DNA of 64,000 nt, taken from NCBI RefSeq assembly GCF_000022205.1, contig NC_012029.1, positions 434,001 to 498,000 on the forward strand, read 5' to 3'. The DNA comes from Halorubrum lacusprofundi ATCC 49239. GTDB taxonomy: Archaea > Halobacteriota > Halobacteria > Halobacteriales > Haloferacaceae. Below are positions 61,497-64,000 of this stretch, piece by piece. A program made the translations under genes and the position numbers. Position 1 is the first letter of the stretch, and every line of letters starts with the position of its first letter. The notes under the pieces were generated by a model. It worked only from the letters and a program-made list of their open reading frames with translations, did not search any database and was not told the origin of the DNA.

Positions 61497-61838
61497 GGAG
61501 AATCAAGGAGAAAGCCTCGCGCTTCAGCGCGGGGATGAATCCGACATTGCAAGGATTTAATTAGCCGCTTGTTGTCTTAACGATAAACCGAGGCGGCCTG
61601 CCCGCCCAATCAATCGGACAATATCGGGATTCGACGGTTCCAAGCAGAAGGCACCCCTTCTGTGTCGGAATCGGGTGCAGTCAACAAAAGTATCTCCGAA
61701 TCCCATGCCGGGATAGGAGTAACGGCTGATTGGCACAGCCAGTAGCCGCCCAATGTGGTCGCTACAAACCGCAACCATCCCAACCCAGCGGTGCGGTGCC
61801 GTGGGAATCCTCGCGCTTCAGCGCGGGGAGGATGTCAA
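61497..61838 (+). mobile_element. Miniature IS200/IS605-type element (no transposase)
   Basis: 342 bp with both ends: left end GGAGAATCAAGGAG...CGCGCTTCAGCGCG next to TTAC (61493-61496), comparable to the left end of the full elements, and right end ending GAGGATGTCAA (61838) with hairpin CGCGCTTCAGCGCG. No transposase frame. A shared internal stretch (GATAGGAGTAACGGCTG, 61709-61725) matches the solo end at 26.2 kb and probably belongs to a guide-RNA scaffold. Oriented plus; moves only with TnpA supplied elsewhere. With flanks it fills the spacer from 61476 to 61955. Confidence 0.82.
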
Positions 61839-61955
61839 CCGACGACGATCTCGACGTTTGTCTGGCTGATATCCCGTTACAGGCAACCCCTTCAGTCGTT
61901 TCAGGCACCACGTAATCATGGCCTTTGAGCTATAACAGTCTGTAGACACAGACCC

Positions 61956-63515
61956 ATGCCCACCGCCCGTCGCACCCTGATCTTCGCCCTGCTGCTCGTA
62001 GCCGCGGGCTCACTCATCTTCACCACAGGCGCGGCGGTGGTCGACGGCCCGGCCGACACCTTCGCGGACGACGACCTCGCGGTCCAGCCGGCCGACGGTC
62101 CGAACGGGAACTACGCCTATTTAAATGACGACGACGAGATCGTGGTCGACATCTCCGCGTCGAACCCGAACCTCGGGCCCGACTTCGAGGGCGTCAACCC
62201 CGACGCGCTCGCGGCGGCGGACGGCGTCTTCGAGATCACCTACACCGCCGACGAGTATGCGCGCGTCTGGATCGACCACCCCGGCGAGAACGTCACGTTC
62301 ACCGCCGACGGCAAGTCGTTCGAGGGGCGGGACAACAACGTCACGCTCGCGCCGAACGAGTCGGTCGCGGTCGGGCTCTCGCTCGACGCGCGCGGCGAAG
62401 TCGCCGGGACACAGTTGGGCGCCGACGAGTTCTCGATCCGCGGGGAGGTCGCGGAGCCCGAGTCGGTTCCATCTTCATCGGATTTCTCGACCGGAGACGG
62501 CGGTCCGACAATAACGGTCACGTCCCCGAGCGACGACCGCCGCGAGTTCGTCGCGAGCGACATCGACCACGACGACACGGTCCGGTTCGAGGCCGACGGC
62601 ATGCACCTCGACGGCGAGAACGTCACCCTCGACCGGCTCGACTTAGCGGGCGTCCGAAACGAGCACATCGAGGTGAACGCGGCCGGGAGTCCGGAGCCCT
62701 TCGCGAACGGAAGCGCGCTGGACGCACCGACGACCCCGCGGCCGATCGCGTACCTCGGCGTCGAGCACGACTTCGACCCCGACGAGGTCGACGCGATGAC
62801 GATCCGGTTCAGCGCCTCACGGGAGACGCTCGACGACGCCGGGATCGACCCGAAGAACGTGACGCTCTACCGGCAGACCGACGCCGGCAACTGGGCCGAA
62901 AAGGGTGCCAGCGTCGCCGACGAGGACGTGGTCCGTATTCGGGGGCTCTCCGAGGACCGCGTGCACTTCCGCGCGACGACCGACGGGTTCTCGACGTTCG
63001 CGGTCGCGGAGCGCGTCCCCCGCTTCGACGTGACCGAGACGGCTCTCGACACCCCGGCAATCGAGCCGGGAGAGGAGGCGACCGTCCGGGCGACCGTGGA
63101 GAACGGCGGGGGCGCGGCGGGCGAGCGAACGGTGACGCTGACGGCCGACGGCGACCCGGTCGCGAACGAGACGGTCTCGCTGGCGCCGAACGAGACGGCG
63201 ACCGTCGCGCTCTCGGGCGTGTTCGAGACCGCTGGCGAGTACGATCTCGCGGTTGCCGGGACGGACGCCGGAACCCTGCTCGTTGGTGACCCGGCGGGCG
63301 ACGACGGGTCGGCGGACAACGCGGGCACGAGGGCCGGAACGGGATCGGGAACCGACGAAGGTGCGCAAACCGGTGACGGAGCGGCAGAGGGGCCCGTCGG
63401 TGGACCGACCGAGGAGCCGGGCGCCATCGACCTCGTCGAGCTGGGAGGGCTGCTCGCTTTCGTCGTTCTCGTCGTCGCCGGAATCGCGCTCGTTCGCCGG
63501 ATGCCTCGATCGTGA
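61956..63515 (+). CDS. Surface protein with DUF1102-like, PGF-pre-PGF and CARDB parts
   Basis: 519 residues. Signal peptide MPTARRTLIFALLLVAAGSL; N-terminal domain (to about 180) resembling the DUF1102 neighbours (GNYAYLNDDDEIVVDIS); a PGF-pre-PGF domain (about 185-345, ending VHFRATTDGFSTFAVAERV); a CARDB-like beta domain (350-440, EEATVRATVENGGGAAGERTVTL); a Gly/Asp/Thr-rich linker; and a C-terminal membrane helix followed by RRMPRS. Cell-surface anchor or fibre-linked role is likely. Next to the DUF1102 pair, it may be their wall partner. Confidence 0.82.
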   Translation: MPTARRTLIFALLLVAAGSLIFTTGAAVVDGPADTFADDDLAVQPADGPNGNYAYLNDDDEIVVDISASNPNLGPDFEGVNPDALAAADGVFEITYTADEYARVWIDHPGENVTFTADGKSFEGRDNNVTLAPNESVAVGLSLDARGEVAGTQLGADEFSIRGEVAEPESVPSSSDFSTGDGGPTITVTSPSDDRREFVASDIDHDDTVRFEADGMHLDGENVTLDRLDLAGVRNEHIEVNAAGSPEPFANGSALDAPTTPRPIAYLGVEHDFDPDEVDAMTIRFSASRETLDDAGIDPKNVTLYRQTDAGNWAEKGASVADEDVVRIRGLSEDRVHFRATTDGFSTFAVAERVPRFDVTETALDTPAIEPGEEATVRATVENGGGAAGERTVTLTADGDPVANETVSLAPNETATVALSGVFETAGEYDLAVAGTDAGTLLVGDPAGDDGSADNAGTRAGTGSGTDEGAQTGDGAAEGPVGGPTEEPGAIDLVELGGLLAFVVLVVAGIALVRRMPRS

Positions 63516-63564
63516 CGGCGACCGCGCCGACAGCTCTTAACCGCTGGTCCGAGACGGTCGGGGC

Positions 63565-64000
63565 GTGACGGCCTCTCCGAACGCACGGAGCGACGGGACC
63601 ACGGCGAAACGGGACGCCGACGGCTCCGGCTTTCGCCGCGAGTTGGTCGCGGGGGTCCGACTCGTCGACCTGCTCGCGCTCGCGGCGGTGCCCGTGGTTC
63701 TCGGCGCCGTTTTCGCGCTGCCAGAATCAACCCGGCGGTCGCTCGCGTTCGCGTACACCGATCCGACGGTGCGGACCGCCTTCACCGCCCACTACGTCCA
63801 CCTCGATGTCGATCACCTCGCCGGCAACGTAGCGGGGTACGTCGTCCTCGCCGGTGTCGGGTACGCGCTCGCGGTGTTGGCGGGGTGTCGGCGGTTCTTC
63901 ATGGTCGCGCTCGCGACGTTCCTCGCCGCCTTTCCCGTCGTGTTGTCGGCACTGAACCTCGCCGTCCCGCGGAACGCGATCAGCTTTGGATTCTCCGGGA
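63565..64000 (+). CDS. Rhomboid-like intramembrane protease (cut by window end)
   Basis: Translated from GTG 63565: a polar, Arg/Asp-rich N-terminus, then membrane helices with HYVHLDVDHLAGNVAGY (rhomboid H...H-L-x-x-N pattern) and a final FGFSG, which fits the GxSG box with the catalytic Ser at the window edge. The C-terminal half and the catalytic His lie beyond the window. Previous gene stop at 63515, 50 bp upstream, perhaps the same operon. Confidence 0.75.
   Translation, partial: MTASPNARSDGTTAKRDADGSGFRRELVAGVRLVDLLALAAVPVVLGAVFALPESTRRSLAFAYTDPTVRTAFTAHYVHLDVDHLAGNVAGYVVLAGVGYALAVLAGCRRFFMVALATFLAAFPVVLSALNLAVPRNAISFGFSG

Overview
This is a high-GC chromosomal window from a haloarchaeon, most like Halorubrum. 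The evidence is strongly acidic deduced proteins, a thermosome, a SAMP/UbaA ubiquitin-like system, HTH-ThiN (ThiR), DUF1102 and other Halobacteria-type families, TTTATAA-type TATA boxes about 25 nt from many start codons (leaderless genes), and short overlapping operons. Most of the window is ordinary housekeeping sequence.

Layout: 1-201 is the tail of a structured repeat. 202-2038, 10421-12256 and 18870-20705 are three nearly identical IS200/IS605 elements (tnpA+tnpB, all reading minus); the first has a frameshifted tnpB. Between them lie the thermosome, a tRNA-Ser(GGA), RidA, UbaA, MTA phosphorylase, a YeiH-type transporter, an HD hydrolase, Mqo, an HD nucleotidase-like protein, a phosphoribosyltransferase, GatB, a SAMP2-like protein, an acetyltransferase and RlmE. 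20.7-25.6 kb carries DHFR, an ornithine cyclodeaminase/alanine dehydrogenase homologue, a Mut7-C protein and PolX. 25.6-26.7 kb is an AT-richer island with a small membrane protein, a solo IS right end and a decayed structured repeat. 26.7-31.2 kb has a YIP1-like protein, Dcd, ThiR and MetRS. 31.2-41.6 kb has a VOC protein, a repeat-rich 0.7 kb element, an MFS transporter, a RibD-type reductase, a coiled-coil protein, an NCS2 permease, SppA, a DUF373 protein and AroE. 42.4-45.7 kb is a pabB-pabA-pabC-like operon, which with DHFR and AroE covers parts of chorismate-to-folate metabolism. 46.6-54.1 kb has KdgK, a four-gene DUF58/DUF4129 membrane operon, an MBL hydrolase and a histidine kinase. 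54.5-58.2 kb has PurL and an ABC ATPase behind an iron-box-like dyad. 58.4-63.5 kb is a surface-protein locus: two DUF1102 (possibly TasA-like) secreted proteins, a frameshifted HTH membrane regulator and a PGF-pre-PGF/CARDB surface protein, around a divergent intergenic region with four evenly spaced dyads. The window ends inside a rhomboid-like protease gene.

The most unusual content is a dispersed family of structured repeats (near 1, 15.4, 26.2-26.6, 32.2-32.9, 46.2-46.6 and 54.1-54.5 kb). Conserved single-stranded boxes such as CCAAAGCCCCAGCCGC and CTTTGAGTCCC alternate with stems whose sequence changes from copy to copy while pairing is kept, and a TATA-like TTTATAA lies just upstream. 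I do not recognise this family; it looks like a transcribed structured RNA or a structured DNA mobile element. The IS200/IS605 elements add a second theme: TTAC target use, insertions at or near gene 3' ends (one replaces a stop codon without changing the protein), a TnpB lacking the usual RuvC-II glutamate, and small derivatives that keep only ends and a putative guide-RNA scaffold.
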